Shown: one piece after another, positions 16,929-25,151 of the stretch
Layout of the letters: each line of letters opens with the position of its first letter
How positions within the stretch are numbered: position 1 is the first letter of the stretch
From: Streptomyces resistomycificus
GTDB taxonomy: Bacteria > Actinomycetota > Actinomycetes > Streptomycetales > Streptomycetaceae
Direction: 5' to 3'
DNA length: 64,000 nucleotides
NCBI RefSeq assembly: GCF_001514265.1
Contig: NZ_KQ949003.1
Location: 62,001 to 126,000, forward strand
The notes under the pieces: generated by a model
Database searches by the model: none
What the model saw: only the letters and a program-made list of their open reading frames with translations
What the model was told of the DNA's origin: nothing
Program-made: the position numbers and the translations under genes

Positions 16929-17774
16929 CTACGAGTCGCCCTCGTCGCCTTCACGAGCGGCGAAGTCGCCCGCCACGGCACGCTGTTCGCCGCCCGCCCG
17001 CGCGGTGATCGCGTAGCTGTCGTCCTTCGCGTCCCGGCCGCCCCGCTCGTGGCTGTACTGACCGGCGAACACCCACTCGCCCTTGGCGACCGTACGGCCC
17101 TCCTTGAGCACCCAGGTGTAGACGACGAAGCCGTCCTGCTCGCCGACGGTCAGCGTGAAGTCGTCCTCCGGCAGCGAGCGCCAGGCACCGGCCGAGGTCA
17201 CCCCGCCGGTCTGCGCCACCCTCAGCCGCACGGTGAGCGCCGTCAGTTGCCGGGACGTCTTGAGGGTCACGTTGCTCTGCGCCCAGAACTCGTTGCTGTG
17301 CGGGTCCACCGAACCGTCCGACCACAGGGGGCCGTCCTCGGTGCCCGAGGCGGCGGGCGGCCGCGCGGTGACGGAGGAGTCGGGTGTCGGCGAGGCCGAC
17401 GTGCTCGGCGCACCGGACGTCGGCGGGCGGCTCGGCGTCGGGTCGGCCGGCGGCGCCGGCGCGCGGCTCGTCGCGTCCGGCGACGGCGTGGGCGTCGCGG
17501 TGACCGCCACCTGCTGCGGGGGAGTGTCCTCCTTCACCGCGGACGCCACCGCGTAGCCGCCGACACCGAGTACACCGGCGACCGCGGTCGTGGCAGCGAC
17601 CACCCGCACCCAGCCGAACACCGGCGGACGCGTCGCCCGGTGGTCAGGGCGGAACTCCTCGCTCATGCCGCGCTCGAGGCGGGCCAGGATGCGCGCGCGG
17701 TCGGGCTCGTGTGTCTCCGCCGCCTCGTGCAGCCGGGCGCGCAGCGCGTCGTGCACGTCCCGCCGCATGGTCAT
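16929..17774 (-). CDS. Single-pass membrane protein, putative sigma-factor partner
   Basis: This 281-residue protein has a cytoplasmic N-terminus with helices (ALRARLHEAAETHEPDRARI), one membrane span at about residues 55-78 (VVAATTAVAGVLGVGGYAVA), a long Pro/Ser/Thr/Ala-rich linker, and a C-terminal beta-rich outer domain (about 150-265). Its start overlaps the stop of the ECF sigma gene as ATGA, and it is the second gene of that pair. The layout is that of anti-sigma or sensor partners of SigE-type ECF factors, but no zinc-finger anti-sigma motif is seen. The role as the sigma regulator rests on context. Confidence 0.7.
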   Translation of the reverse strand: MTMRRDVHDALRARLHEAAETHEPDRARILARLERGMSEEFRPDHRATRPPVFGWVRVVAATTAVAGVLGVGGYAVASAVKEDTPPQQVAVTATPTPSPDATSRAPAPPADPTPSRPPTSGAPSTSASPTPDSSVTARPPAASGTEDGPLWSDGSVDPHSNEFWAQSNVTLKTSRQLTALTVRLRVAQTGGVTSAGAWRSLPEDDFTLTVGEQDGFVVYTWVLKEGRTVAKGEWVFAGQYSHERGGRDAKDDSYAITARAGGEQRAVAGDFAAREGDEGDS

Positions 17775-18337
17775 CGGTCCCTTCCTCCGGCGTCGCCGGT
17801 GCGCGCCATCGCCGCGTGCACCCTGTGCTCAGCCGCCGGTGTCCCGAGCAACCGCTGCAGTTCCGCCATTCCCTTGGAGGTCTGGCTCTTCACCGTACCG
17901 ACCGAGACGCCCAGGGCGAGCGCGGTGTCCTTCTCCGAGAGGTCGAAGGCGTGCCGTAACACCACGCAGGCACGTTTGCGGAACGGGAGTCTACGCAACG
18001 CCTCCTGGACGTCTACGGCCCCCGCCACGTCCGGGTTCTCGGTCTTCTCCTCGCGCTGCGACCAGAACAGGGCGACGCGTCGCCGTTCGCGGACCGCGCT
18101 GCGGATGCGGGTGCGGGCGAGGTTGGCGACCACACCGCGCGCGTACGCCGCCGGATGGTCGGCCGCGCGGACCCGGTCCCAGCGGTGCCACAGCGCCAGC
18201 AGCGCGTCCGCCGCGAGGTCGTCGGCGGCGTCCGCCTCTCCGGTCAGCAGATGGGCCAGGCGGGCGAGTTCGGCATAGTGGCGCTCGAAGAAGGCGTGGA
18301 ACTCCACGGAGGCGGCGTTGTCGACGACTGTGCCCAC
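17771..18337 (-). CDS. ECF RNA polymerase sigma factor, SigE-family type
   Basis: This 188-residue protein has region 2 (FHAFFERHYAELARLAHLLT ... LLALWHRW) and region 4 (ALRRLPFRKRACVVLRHAF ... ALGVSVGTVKSQTSKG, a helix-turn-helix). It fits the SigE-like family common in Streptomyces, often 165-190 residues long. It would direct polymerase to a small regulon under control of the membrane protein encoded next. The stop overlaps that gene by 4 bp. It is divergent from the purine permease across a 259-bp region that contains an inverted repeat at 18382-18397. Confidence 0.9.
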   Translation of the reverse strand: MGTVVDNAASVEFHAFFERHYAELARLAHLLTGEADAADDLAADALLALWHRWDRVRAADHPAAYARGVVANLARTRIRSAVRERRRVALFWSQREEKTENPDVAGAVDVQEALRRLPFRKRACVVLRHAFDLSEKDTALALGVSVGTVKSQTSKGMAELQRLLGTPAAEHRVHAAMARTGDAGGRDR

Positions 18338-18381
18338 GGGCTACCTCCTCACGACGGCTCGGGCACCTTCGGGCCTGTGCG

Positions 18382-18397
18382 TGTCATGTGTATGACA
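18382..18397. promoter_or_regulatory. Inverted repeat TGTCAT-N4-ATGACA
   Basis: Two perfect 6-base arms with a GTGT spacer lie 45-60 bp upstream of the sigma-factor start and about 200 bp before the permease start. It looks like a dimeric regulator site for the sigma operon. The regulator is unknown. Confidence 0.4.
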
Positions 18398-18596
18398 TGT
18401 GATCGTCCGGAGTGGGCCGGGACGAGATCCGGAAGCGTAGCAGTGATCGAACACGTGGCTCGTACGGGCCTTCGAACGGTGTATGGTCCGCCGACCCTGA
18501 TTCCGTAACACGGGGAAAACCTGAAAGCGGTTCAACAAAGGAACAATCCAGCCAGCATCCGCGCACCGATCAATCAGGCACCAAGGAGCAGCAAAC

Positions 18597-20054
18597 ATGT
18601 CCGAACCGCAGAAGGTGGCCGACCGGCCCAGCGGCCCGCCACCGGCGACGAACAGCGTCGACCGGTTCTTCAGGATTTCCGAGCGGGGGTCCACCTTCGC
18701 TCGTGAGATACGCGGCGGCCTCGCCACGTTCTTCACGATGGCCTACATCCTTGTCCTGAATCCGATCATCCTCGGCAGCGCCAAGGACAAGTTCGGCGAC
18801 CAGCTGGACGCCGTCCAACTCACCACCGCCACCGCCCTGGTGGCCGCCGTCATGACCATCATCATGGGCGTCGGCGGCAATCTGCCCCTCGCCCTCGCCG
18901 CCGGCCTCGGCCTGAACGCGGTCGTCGCCTTCCAGATCGCCCCGCTGATGAGCTGGGACGACGCGATGGGCCTGGTCGTCCTCGAGGGCCTGCTGATCTG
19001 CGTCCTGGTGGTGACCGGGCTGCGCGAGGCGGTCATGCACGCCATCCCGCAACCGCTCAAGCAGGCGATCAGCGTCGGTATCGGCCTGTTCATCGCCTTC
19101 ATCGGCTTCGTCGACGCCGGCTTCGTCAGCCGGATCCCGGACGCCGCCAACACCACCGTCCCGGTCCAGCTCGGCGGCACGGGAACCCTCACCGGCTGGC
19201 CGATCCTGGTGTTCTGTCTGGGCGTGCTACTGACGATCGGACTGCTCGCCCGCAAGGTGAAGGGCGCCATCCTGATCAGCATCGTCACGATGACGGTCAT
19301 CGCGATGATCATCAACTCGGTCGCCGACATCAAGGCCTGGGGCCTGACCACGCCCGCCTGGCCCGACAAGGTGGTCGACACCCCCGACTTCGGACTGATC
19401 GGTCACTTCAGCCTGTTCGGCGCCTTCGACGCGCCCGGTGTCGGTGTCGTCACCGTCGTCCTGCTGATCTTCACGCTGATCCTGTCCGACTTCTTCGACA
19501 CCATGGGCACGGTCGTCGGCATCAGCGCCGAGGCCGGACTGCTCGACGAGGAGGGCAAGGTGCCCAACCTCGGCCGGGTGCTGCTCATCGACGGTGCGGC
19601 GGCGGTCGCGGGCGGCGCGGCCTCGTCCTCCTCCGCCACCTCCTACATCGAGTCGGCGGCCGGCGTCGGCGAGGGCTCGCGCACCGGCTTCTCCAACCTG
19701 GTCACCGGCGGCCTGTTCACCCTCGCGCTGTTCCTGACGCCGCTGCTCACCATCGTCCCGCTCCAGGCGGCCGCCCCCGCCCTGGTGGCCGTCGGCTTCC
19801 TGATGATGACCCAGGTCAAGAACATCGACTGGGACAGGTACGAGATCGCCATCCCGGCGTTCCTGACCATCGCCGTGATGCCCTTCACCTACTCCATCAC
19901 CAACGGCATCGGCGCCGGCTTCCTCGCCTACGTCGTCATCAAGACGGTCCTCGGAAAGGCCAGGGAGATCCACTGGCTGCTGTGGGCGACCTCGGCACTG
20001 TTCGTGGTGTACTTCGCGATCAGCCCGATCGAGCAGATCCTCGGCGTGAAGTAG
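18597..20054 (+). CDS. NCS2-family purine permease (guanine/hypoxanthine/adenine type)
   Basis: This 485-residue integral membrane protein has about 12 predicted spans. It matches the AzgA/PbuG branch of NCS2 nucleobase transporters: an N-terminal GGLATFFTMAYILVLNP segment, GLGLNAVVAF, ILSDFFDTMGTVVG, and SSSSATSYIESAAGVGEGSRTG (written in two parts: SSSSATSYIE, SAAGVGEGSRTG). These last two motifs line the substrate site in this family. It imports purine bases with protons. ATG 18597 follows AAGGAG. It is a single gene ending at a strong bidirectional terminator shared with the penicillin-binding protein gene. The 100-bp leader shows no recognisable riboswitch. Confidence 0.93.
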   Translation: MSEPQKVADRPSGPPPATNSVDRFFRISERGSTFAREIRGGLATFFTMAYILVLNPIILGSAKDKFGDQLDAVQLTTATALVAAVMTIIMGVGGNLPLALAAGLGLNAVVAFQIAPLMSWDDAMGLVVLEGLLICVLVVTGLREAVMHAIPQPLKQAISVGIGLFIAFIGFVDAGFVSRIPDAANTTVPVQLGGTGTLTGWPILVFCLGVLLTIGLLARKVKGAILISIVTMTVIAMIINSVADIKAWGLTTPAWPDKVVDTPDFGLIGHFSLFGAFDAPGVGVVTVVLLIFTLILSDFFDTMGTVVGISAEAGLLDEEGKVPNLGRVLLIDGAAAVAGGAASSSSATSYIESAAGVGEGSRTGFSNLVTGGLFTLALFLTPLLTIVPLQAAAPALVAVGFLMMTQVKNIDWDRYEIAIPAFLTIAVMPFTYSITNGIGAGFLAYVVIKTVLGKAREIHWLLWATSALFVVYFAISPIEQILGVK

Positions 20055-20098
20055 CGCGGTGGTGAGGCGGGCAGGTACGACCCGCTGAGGCGGCCGGA

Positions 20099-20132
20099 TC
20101 CGGGGACAGCCCTCGTCGGGGCTGTCCCCGGA
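20099..20132. terminator. Bidirectional terminator
   Basis: A perfect 14-bp stem (20099-20112 with 20119-20132) and a 6-base loop lie between the convergent permease and penicillin-binding protein genes. Confidence 0.85.
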
Positions 20133-20136
20133 GCTC

Positions 20137-21582
20137 TCAGCTCCTGAGCGCCGCCTCCATCACGGACCGGGCCACCGGCGCGGCCAGCCCGTTGCCGCTG
20201 ACCTCGGAGCGGGCCGCGTTCGACTGCTCGACCACCACCGCCACGGCGACCTCCTTGCCGTCGGACTTCCCGAACGACGTGAACCAGGCGTACGGCGTCT
20301 TGCTGTTGTTCTCGCCGTGCTGGGCCGTACCCGTCTTGCCGCCCACGGTCGCCCCGGAGATCCGGGCGTTCGTGCCGGTGCCCTTCTCGACGACCGTCTG
20401 CATCGCCGACTGCAACTGCTCGGCGGTGTCCGAGCTGACGATCTCCTTGGTGTCCGCGTTGTCGTCGTAGTTCTCCAGGACGTCACCGCCGCCGTCGGTG
20501 ATCTGCGACACCATGTGCGGCGAGACCAGCTTGCCGCCGTTGGCGATCGCCGCCGACACCATGGCCATCTGCAGCGGCGTCGCCGTCACGTCGAACTGGC
20601 CGATGCCGGACAGGGCCGTCTGCGCCTTGTCCATGTCCTTCGGATAGACGCTCTCGTACGCCCGCACCGGCACGTCCTGCGAGGCGTCGTCGAACCCGAA
20701 CTTCTCCGCCGTCGCCCGGACCTTGTCCTGGCCGAGGTCGACGGCCATCTTGGCGAAGACGTTGTTGCAGGAGTACTGCAGAGCCACCCGGATCGAGGCG
20801 TTCTCACAGGGCGCCGAGGGGTTCTCGTTCGACAGCACGTCGTTGGACAGGGGCAGTTGGTACGGGTCCGGGCTGTCCGTCCTCGCGTCCACCGAGGAGT
20901 ACAGGCCGTCCTCCAGTGCGGCCGCCGCGACGACCAGCTTGAACGTCGACCCCGGCGGCAGCGGCTGGCGCAGCGCCCGGTTCGTCATCGGCTTCTCGGA
21001 GTCCTTGGTCAGTTCGCTCCAGGCGTCGCCGGTGCCCGTGGTGAGCGTCGACGGGTCGTACGACGGCGTGGACACCACCGCGAGGATCCGGCCCGTGGCC
21101 GGGTCGATCGCGACGGCCGCGCCCTTCTTGTCGCCGAGCGCGTCGTACGCAGCCTTCTGCACGTCCGGGTCGATCGTCGTGATCACGTTGCCCGGGTCGG
21201 CCCGCTTGCCGGTGACCGTGTCCAGCACGGTCTTCAGACGGGTGTCCGTTCCGTCGAGCAGGTCCTGGTAGATGCCCTCCAACTGTGTCGCCCCGTACAC
21301 CTGCGAGCTGTAGCCGGTGACGGCGGAGTACAGCTTGCCGTCGGTGTACGTCCGCTTGTACTTGAGGTCGCTGCCCCTGGTGGGCGCCGAGCCGGTGACC
21401 GACCTGCCGCCCACGATGATGTTGCCGAGCGGCTCGCTGTACAGCTCGATCGCGTTGCGCCGGTTGTTCTTGTCGTCCGCGAGCGCCGTGCCGTCGTAGA
21501 ACTGCACCCAGGTCGCCCGAATCAGCAGAGCGAACACCAGGAGCAGCGTGAAGACGGAGGCGCGCCTGATTGTCTTGTTCAT
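20137..21582 (-). CDS. Class B penicillin-binding protein (transpeptidase)
   Basis: This 481-residue protein has a short cytoplasmic tail and one N-terminal membrane span (VFTLLLVFALLIRATWVQF), a pedestal region, and a transpeptidase domain from about residue 155. Active-site motifs are complete: STFK (S212, K215), SCN (271-273) and KTG (416-418). It crosslinks peptidoglycan. Length and lack of PASTA repeats fit the PbpA type, which in actinobacteria works with an FtsW/RodA glycosyltransferase in growth or sporulation. No FtsW gene is next to it here. It lies 54 bp downstream of a response-regulator gene on the same strand but may be separate. The ribosome site is weak. Confidence 0.93.
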   Translation of the reverse strand: MNKTIRRASVFTLLLVFALLIRATWVQFYDGTALADDKNNRRNAIELYSEPLGNIIVGGRSVTGSAPTRGSDLKYKRTYTDGKLYSAVTGYSSQVYGATQLEGIYQDLLDGTDTRLKTVLDTVTGKRADPGNVITTIDPDVQKAAYDALGDKKGAAVAIDPATGRILAVVSTPSYDPSTLTTGTGDAWSELTKDSEKPMTNRALRQPLPPGSTFKLVVAAAALEDGLYSSVDARTDSPDPYQLPLSNDVLSNENPSAPCENASIRVALQYSCNNVFAKMAVDLGQDKVRATAEKFGFDDASQDVPVRAYESVYPKDMDKAQTALSGIGQFDVTATPLQMAMVSAAIANGGKLVSPHMVSQITDGGGDVLENYDDNADTKEIVSSDTAEQLQSAMQTVVEKGTGTNARISGATVGGKTGTAQHGENNSKTPYAWFTSFGKSDGKEVAVAVVVEQSNAARSEVSGNGLAAPVARSVMEAALRS

Positions 21583-21636
21583 CCCGCTCAGAAGGACGAG
21601 CGGCGGCGGACGGATCGTTCCCTTCGGCCCGAATTC

Positions 21637-22290
21637 TCATCGTCCGTTCATGAAGCCCGCCTCGTACGCCGCGATCACCGCCTGGGTGCGGTCGCGGGTG
21701 CCCGTCTTCGCCAGGACCGCCGCCACGTGCGACTTCACGGTGGCGGGGCCGACCTCGATGCGGCGAGCGATCTCCGCGTTGGTGAGACCGGCCGCCATCA
21801 GCCGCAGCACCTCGCTCTCCCGTCCGGTGAGCCGGGCCACCCAGGGCGGCGCCGCCGGGTACGCGCGCGCGTGCTCGGCCGCCAGCCGCCGCAGGGCCGA
21901 CGGGAACAGCAGGGTGTCGGTGCGCGCGACCAGACGTACCGCCTGGACGAGGGCGTCGGCGTCGGCCCGCTTCAGCAGGAACCCGGCGGCGCCGGCGCGC
22001 AGCGCGTCGTACACGTAGGAGTCGTTCTCGAAGGTGGTCACCACCACGATCCGGGGCGGCTGGTCGAGCGTGGCGAGGATCTGCTCGGTGGCGCGGATGC
22101 CGTCGACGTCGGGCATACGGACGTCCATGAGGACCACGTCGGGGGTGAGGTCCCGGACCACCGACACCGCCTCGGCGCCGGTCGCGGCCTCGCCGACGAC
22201 CTCCAGGTCCGGCTCTGCGGAGAGGATGGCGCGCAGGGCGGTGCGGACCATGCGTTCGTCGTCGGCGAGGACGATCCGGACGGGTGTCAT
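21637..22290 (-). CDS. NarL/LuxR-family response regulator
   Basis: This 217-residue regulator has a receiver domain (residues 4-120) with acidic pocket ADDE at 9-12 and phospho-acceptor D56 in LMDVRMPD. A C-terminal LuxR helix-turn-helix (about 150-205) contains LTGRESEVLRLMAAG and VGPATVKSHVAAVLAK. It would bind DNA after phosphorylation by the histidine kinase encoded just upstream. The two genes overlap as ATGA. Targets are unknown. Confidence 0.95.
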   Translation of the reverse strand: MTPVRIVLADDERMVRTALRAILSAEPDLEVVGEAATGAEAVSVVRDLTPDVVLMDVRMPDVDGIRATEQILATLDQPPRIVVVTTFENDSYVYDALRAGAAGFLLKRADADALVQAVRLVARTDTLLFPSALRRLAAEHARAYPAAPPWVARLTGRESEVLRLMAAGLTNAEIARRIEVGPATVKSHVAAVLAKTGTRDRTQAVIAAYEAGFMNGR

Positions 22291-23540
22291 GCGGATGCGG
22301 ATCCCTTCATGGGCAGGCGTACGTACAGGCGCCAGGTGTGCTGCTCCGGTCCCGCCCGCGAGCAGCCGCCGAGCAGCCGGGCACGGTCCGCGACGCCCCG
22401 CAGACCGTGCCCGCCGCCGGCACGGGAGGCAGGCACCTCGACGAGCGGGTTCTCGACGGTGATCTCCAGGTCCGCGTCGGAGGCGCCGATCAGCAGGGTC
22501 ACGGCGGCGCCGGCCCCCGCGTGCCGCAGGACGTTGCTCAGCCCCTCCTGCACGATCCGGTAGGCCTCCCGGGACAGGACCGGCGGCAGCGCCCCGGGAT
22601 CGACGTCGACCCTGGCCGTCACCGGCAGCCCGCTCGCCCGGGTGCGGCGCAGCAGGCCGTCCAGGTCGGCGGCGAGGGTGGGGGCGGGCGCCGTACCGGG
22701 TGCGTCGCCGTCCCTCAGCACGCCGAGGACGGCGTCCAGTTCGCCGACCGTGCGCCGGGTGGTGTCCTCGATGGCGGCGAGGGCCTCGCGGACGAACTCG
22801 GGATCGGTGTCCAGGACCCGGCGGGCCGCGCTCGCCTGGAGGGTGACCGCGCTGAGGGCGTGCCCGACCGAGTCGTGCAGCTCACGGGCGAGCCGGTTGC
22901 GTACGGCGAGGTCGGCGGCGCGTGCCTCGGCCGCCGCGAGCCGGTCCTCGGGGGCCGGCCCGAGCAGCGCGGGCGCCCAGCGGGCCAGCAGCACACCAAC
23001 GCCGGCCGCGCAGGCGGTCAGCGCGAGGAGCGCCAGCACCCCGACGACCGGGGCGAGCGCCAACGCCCAGCCCTGGTCGAGGACTTCGGGCAGCCCGAGC
23101 CTGGAGTCCCGCAGCCACACGAACACGGGCAGCACGATCAGCACGGCGGCGAACGGCGGCACCGCCAGCGACATCCCGGCGATGATCCCGCCGAACCCCA
23201 GGTGCAGCGTGAACCAGGCCGCCGTGCGTGCCCGCGCGGCCCGCGTCCTGGCCGGCCCGAACGCGAGCCGCTCCTCGTCCACCCCGCACAGCCACCGCAC
23301 GGCCCCCGCCTCCAGCGGCCGGGTCAGCGGGAACAGCGAGGTGAGCGCGGCCAGCGGCAACCCCACGACGAACGCGAGGAGTTGCAGCGGGAAGGAGCCG
23401 GAGACGTTCGCCGAACCGCCGACCGGCCCGAGGACCAGCTCGCCGACCAGGACGTACGGCATGGCCAGCGCGCCACCGAGGATCAGATGGACCCAGCGGC
23501 GGCGCGCCCGCCGCCCGAGGAGGAACCGGAGGACGCTCAC
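22287..23540 (-). CDS. Two-component sensor histidine kinase (HisKA_3 type)
   Basis: This 417-residue kinase has about five to six membrane spans in its first 190 residues and a coiled region (EDRLAAAEARAADLAVRNRL). A HisKA_3 dimerisation domain carries the phospho-accepting H222 in RELHDSVGHALS. The ATPase domain shows EGLSNVLRHAGA (N-box) and GGHGLRGVADRA (G-box). GTG 23540 is chosen because the upstream frame is not protein-like and because the stop of a small upstream frame overlaps it as GTGA. The kinase pairs with the response regulator that follows. There is no extracytoplasmic sensing domain, so membrane-associated stress is a possible signal. Confidence 0.9.
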   Translation of the reverse strand: MSVLRFLLGRRARRRWVHLILGGALAMPYVLVGELVLGPVGGSANVSGSFPLQLLAFVVGLPLAALTSLFPLTRPLEAGAVRWLCGVDEERLAFGPARTRAARARTAAWFTLHLGFGGIIAGMSLAVPPFAAVLIVLPVFVWLRDSRLGLPEVLDQGWALALAPVVGVLALLALTACAAGVGVLLARWAPALLGPAPEDRLAAAEARAADLAVRNRLARELHDSVGHALSAVTLQASAARRVLDTDPEFVREALAAIEDTTRRTVGELDAVLGVLRDGDAPGTAPAPTLAADLDGLLRRTRASGLPVTARVDVDPGALPPVLSREAYRIVQEGLSNVLRHAGAGAAVTLLIGASDADLEITVENPLVEVPASRAGGGHGLRGVADRARLLGGCSRAGPEQHTWRLYVRLPMKGSASA

Positions 23541-23701
23541 GCCGGCCGCTGCCGCCCGGCCTCGGCGGACCGTGCCGTGAGGAGACGGGTGGTGCCGACG
23601 GCGACGAGGATCCCGGCGATCATCCGGCCAGCGTAGGCGAGGTTCGTCAGCTGGGTCGGCCGGTCGGCGATGTCGCCGAACCCGACGAGGGAGGCGGTCA
23701 C
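23537..23701 (-). CDS. Small membrane-type protein coupled to the kinase gene
   Basis: A 54-codon frame from GTG 23701 to TGA 23537-23539 has normal G/C-rich third positions and encodes a protein beginning VTASLVGFGDIADRPTQLTN and containing AGRMIAGILVAVGTTRLL, a possible membrane helix. Its stop overlaps the kinase start as GTGA, suggesting translational coupling. The ribosome site is weak, so the protein may really be the tail of a longer decayed gene. No family is recognised. It could be a small accessory membrane protein of the two-component system. Confidence 0.5.
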   Translation of the reverse strand: MTASLVGFGDIADRPTQLTNLAYAGRMIAGILVAVGTTRLLTARSAEAGRQRPA

Positions 23702-23782
23702 GCGTCCACGCTGCCGCGCGCGAGGCGGCGGGCGGCTCGTGCGCGGTGACGATCCCCCTCCGCCGCACGGGGGAGCGTGCCC

Positions 23783-24253
23783 TCACCCGTGCAGCGTCAG
23801 CACGACCTCGTCGATCTCCTCGCCGCGGGCGTCGGCGTATCCGGTGGCGAGGGCCGCCGGGCGGAAGCCGCACTTGCGCAGGACGCTCAGGGAACCCTCG
23901 TTGTCGGCGGCGGCGCGGGCGTACAGCGGGCGTTCCGGCACCTCGGTGAGCAGACCGCGCAGGGCGGCGGTGGCGATGCCCCGCCCCCAGTAGGCGCGGT
24001 CCACCCAGTACGTCACCTCGCGCTCGCCCGGCTCCCCGTACACCGCCGCGCTGCCCACCACGTCACCGTCCGCCAGGACCGTCCGTGTCACGGCGGTCGA
24101 CGAGCGGATCCGCTTCCACCGGGCGTCGAAGGCGTCCCAGTCGGCCGGATCCGCCGGCGTGAAGGCCGCCATGCGCAGCGCCTCCGGGTCGTTGAGCTGC
24201 CGGAAGAAGACCGGCAGGTCGCTGTCGTGGACCTCGCGCAGTACGACCAGCAT
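23783..24253 (-). CDS. GNAT-family N-acetyltransferase
   Basis: This 156-residue protein has the GNAT fold, with a RimJ/RimL-like pattern: VTYWVDRAYWGRGIATAALR is the acetyl-CoA pyrophosphate-binding motif A (R/Q-x-x-G-x-G/A, here YWGRGIA), and AAADNEGSLSVLRKCGF is the second conserved motif. The acceptor cannot be inferred. It starts 3 bp after the IclR stop on the same strand, so the two are probably co-transcribed. Confidence 0.85.
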   Translation of the reverse strand: MLVVLREVHDSDLPVFFRQLNDPEALRMAAFTPADPADWDAFDARWKRIRSSTAVTRTVLADGDVVGSAAVYGEPGEREVTYWVDRAYWGRGIATAALRGLLTEVPERPLYARAAADNEGSLSVLRKCGFRPAALATGYADARGEEIDEVVLTLHG

Positions 24254-24256
24254 CCT

Positions 24257-25030
24257 TCAGAGCCTCCGGGTGGCGAGCGTCAGTCGGTCACGGGCGTCGA
24301 ACAGCGCGTCCTTCACCAGCTGCTCGTGCGCGGGCGTCAGCCGCGCCACCGGCACCGAGCAGCTGATCGCGTCGCGGGCCGGAGTGCGGTAGGGGATCGC
24401 CACGCCGAAGCAGCGCAGCCCCAGCGTGTTCTCCTCGCGGTCCACCGCGAAGCCCTGGTCGCGCACCAGGCGCAGCTCCTCGATGAGCTTCTCCCGGTCG
24501 GTGATGGTGTGCTCGGTGAGGGCCGGCAGGGTCTCCGGGAGCATCTTGCGGACCTGCTCGTCCGAGTAGGTGCTCAGCAGCGCCTTGCCCAGGGACGTCG
24601 AGTGCGCGGGCAGCCGGCGGCCGACCCGGGTGAAGGGGCGCAGGTAGTGCTGCGACTGCCGGGTGGCGAGGTAGACGACGTTGGTGCCGTCCAGCCGGGC
24701 CAGGTGGATGGTCTCCGTGGTGTCGTCGGACAGCCGGTCCAGGGTCGGCCGGGCCGCCGCCACCACCTCGTCGCCGTCGATGTACGAGGTGCCGACCAGC
24801 AGCGCCCGCACCCCGATGCCGTAACGCGTGCCCGTCGCGTCCGTCTCCACCCAGCCCAGCTCCACGAGCGTGCGCAGCAGCATGTACAGGCTGGACTTGG
24901 GGTACCCGACGGCCTCCTGGACCGCCGCCAGGGAGTGCATACCGGGGCGCCCGGCGAAGTACTCCAGCAGTTCCACGGTCCGTACCGCGGACTTGACCTG
25001 CGCCCCGCCGCCTGTCTCGGCTGCCGACAT
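24257..25030 (-). CDS. IclR-family transcriptional regulator
   Basis: This 257-residue regulator has an N-terminal winged helix (about 12-75: AVRTVELLEYFAGRPGMHSL ... YPKSSLYMLLRTL) and a C-terminal effector domain (about 85-250, with LGKALLSTYSDEQVRKML and GLRCFGVAIPYR). IclR proteins often control breakdown of sugar acids and aromatics. ATG 25030 follows AAGGG; an upstream ATG at 25084 lacks support. It is divergent from a semialdehyde dehydrogenase gene and probably represses that gene and itself through the shared region, where an inverted repeat lies at 25047-25070. The context points to a uronate- or aldarate-derived inducer. Confidence 0.92.
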   Translation of the reverse strand: MSAAETGGGAQVKSAVRTVELLEYFAGRPGMHSLAAVQEAVGYPKSSLYMLLRTLVELGWVETDATGTRYGIGVRALLVGTSYIDGDEVVAAARPTLDRLSDDTTETIHLARLDGTNVVYLATRQSQHYLRPFTRVGRRLPAHSTSLGKALLSTYSDEQVRKMLPETLPALTEHTITDREKLIEELRLVRDQGFAVDREENTLGLRCFGVAIPYRTPARDAISCSVPVARLTPAHEQLVKDALFDARDRLTLATRRL

Positions 25031-25046
25031 CGCCCTTGACCCCTTC

Positions 25047-25070
25047 GTTGGACGGGAAATAGTCTCCAAC
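25047..25070. promoter_or_regulatory. Inverted repeat GTTGGA-N12-TCCAAC, candidate IclR site
   Basis: Perfect 6-base arms (25047-25052 and 25065-25070) flank an A-rich centre GGGAAATAG, 17 bp before the IclR start. A direct repeat CAGCATAT (25070-25077 and 25098-25105) follows. Position and symmetry suit an autoregulatory operator; the regulator assignment is inference. Confidence 0.4.
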
Positions 25071-25151
25071 AGCATATTCATCATCAGAGACGGCGTTCAG
25101 CATATCGAACGACCCTGGTGAATGACCCCAGCAATACGTGGAGGGACCGCG

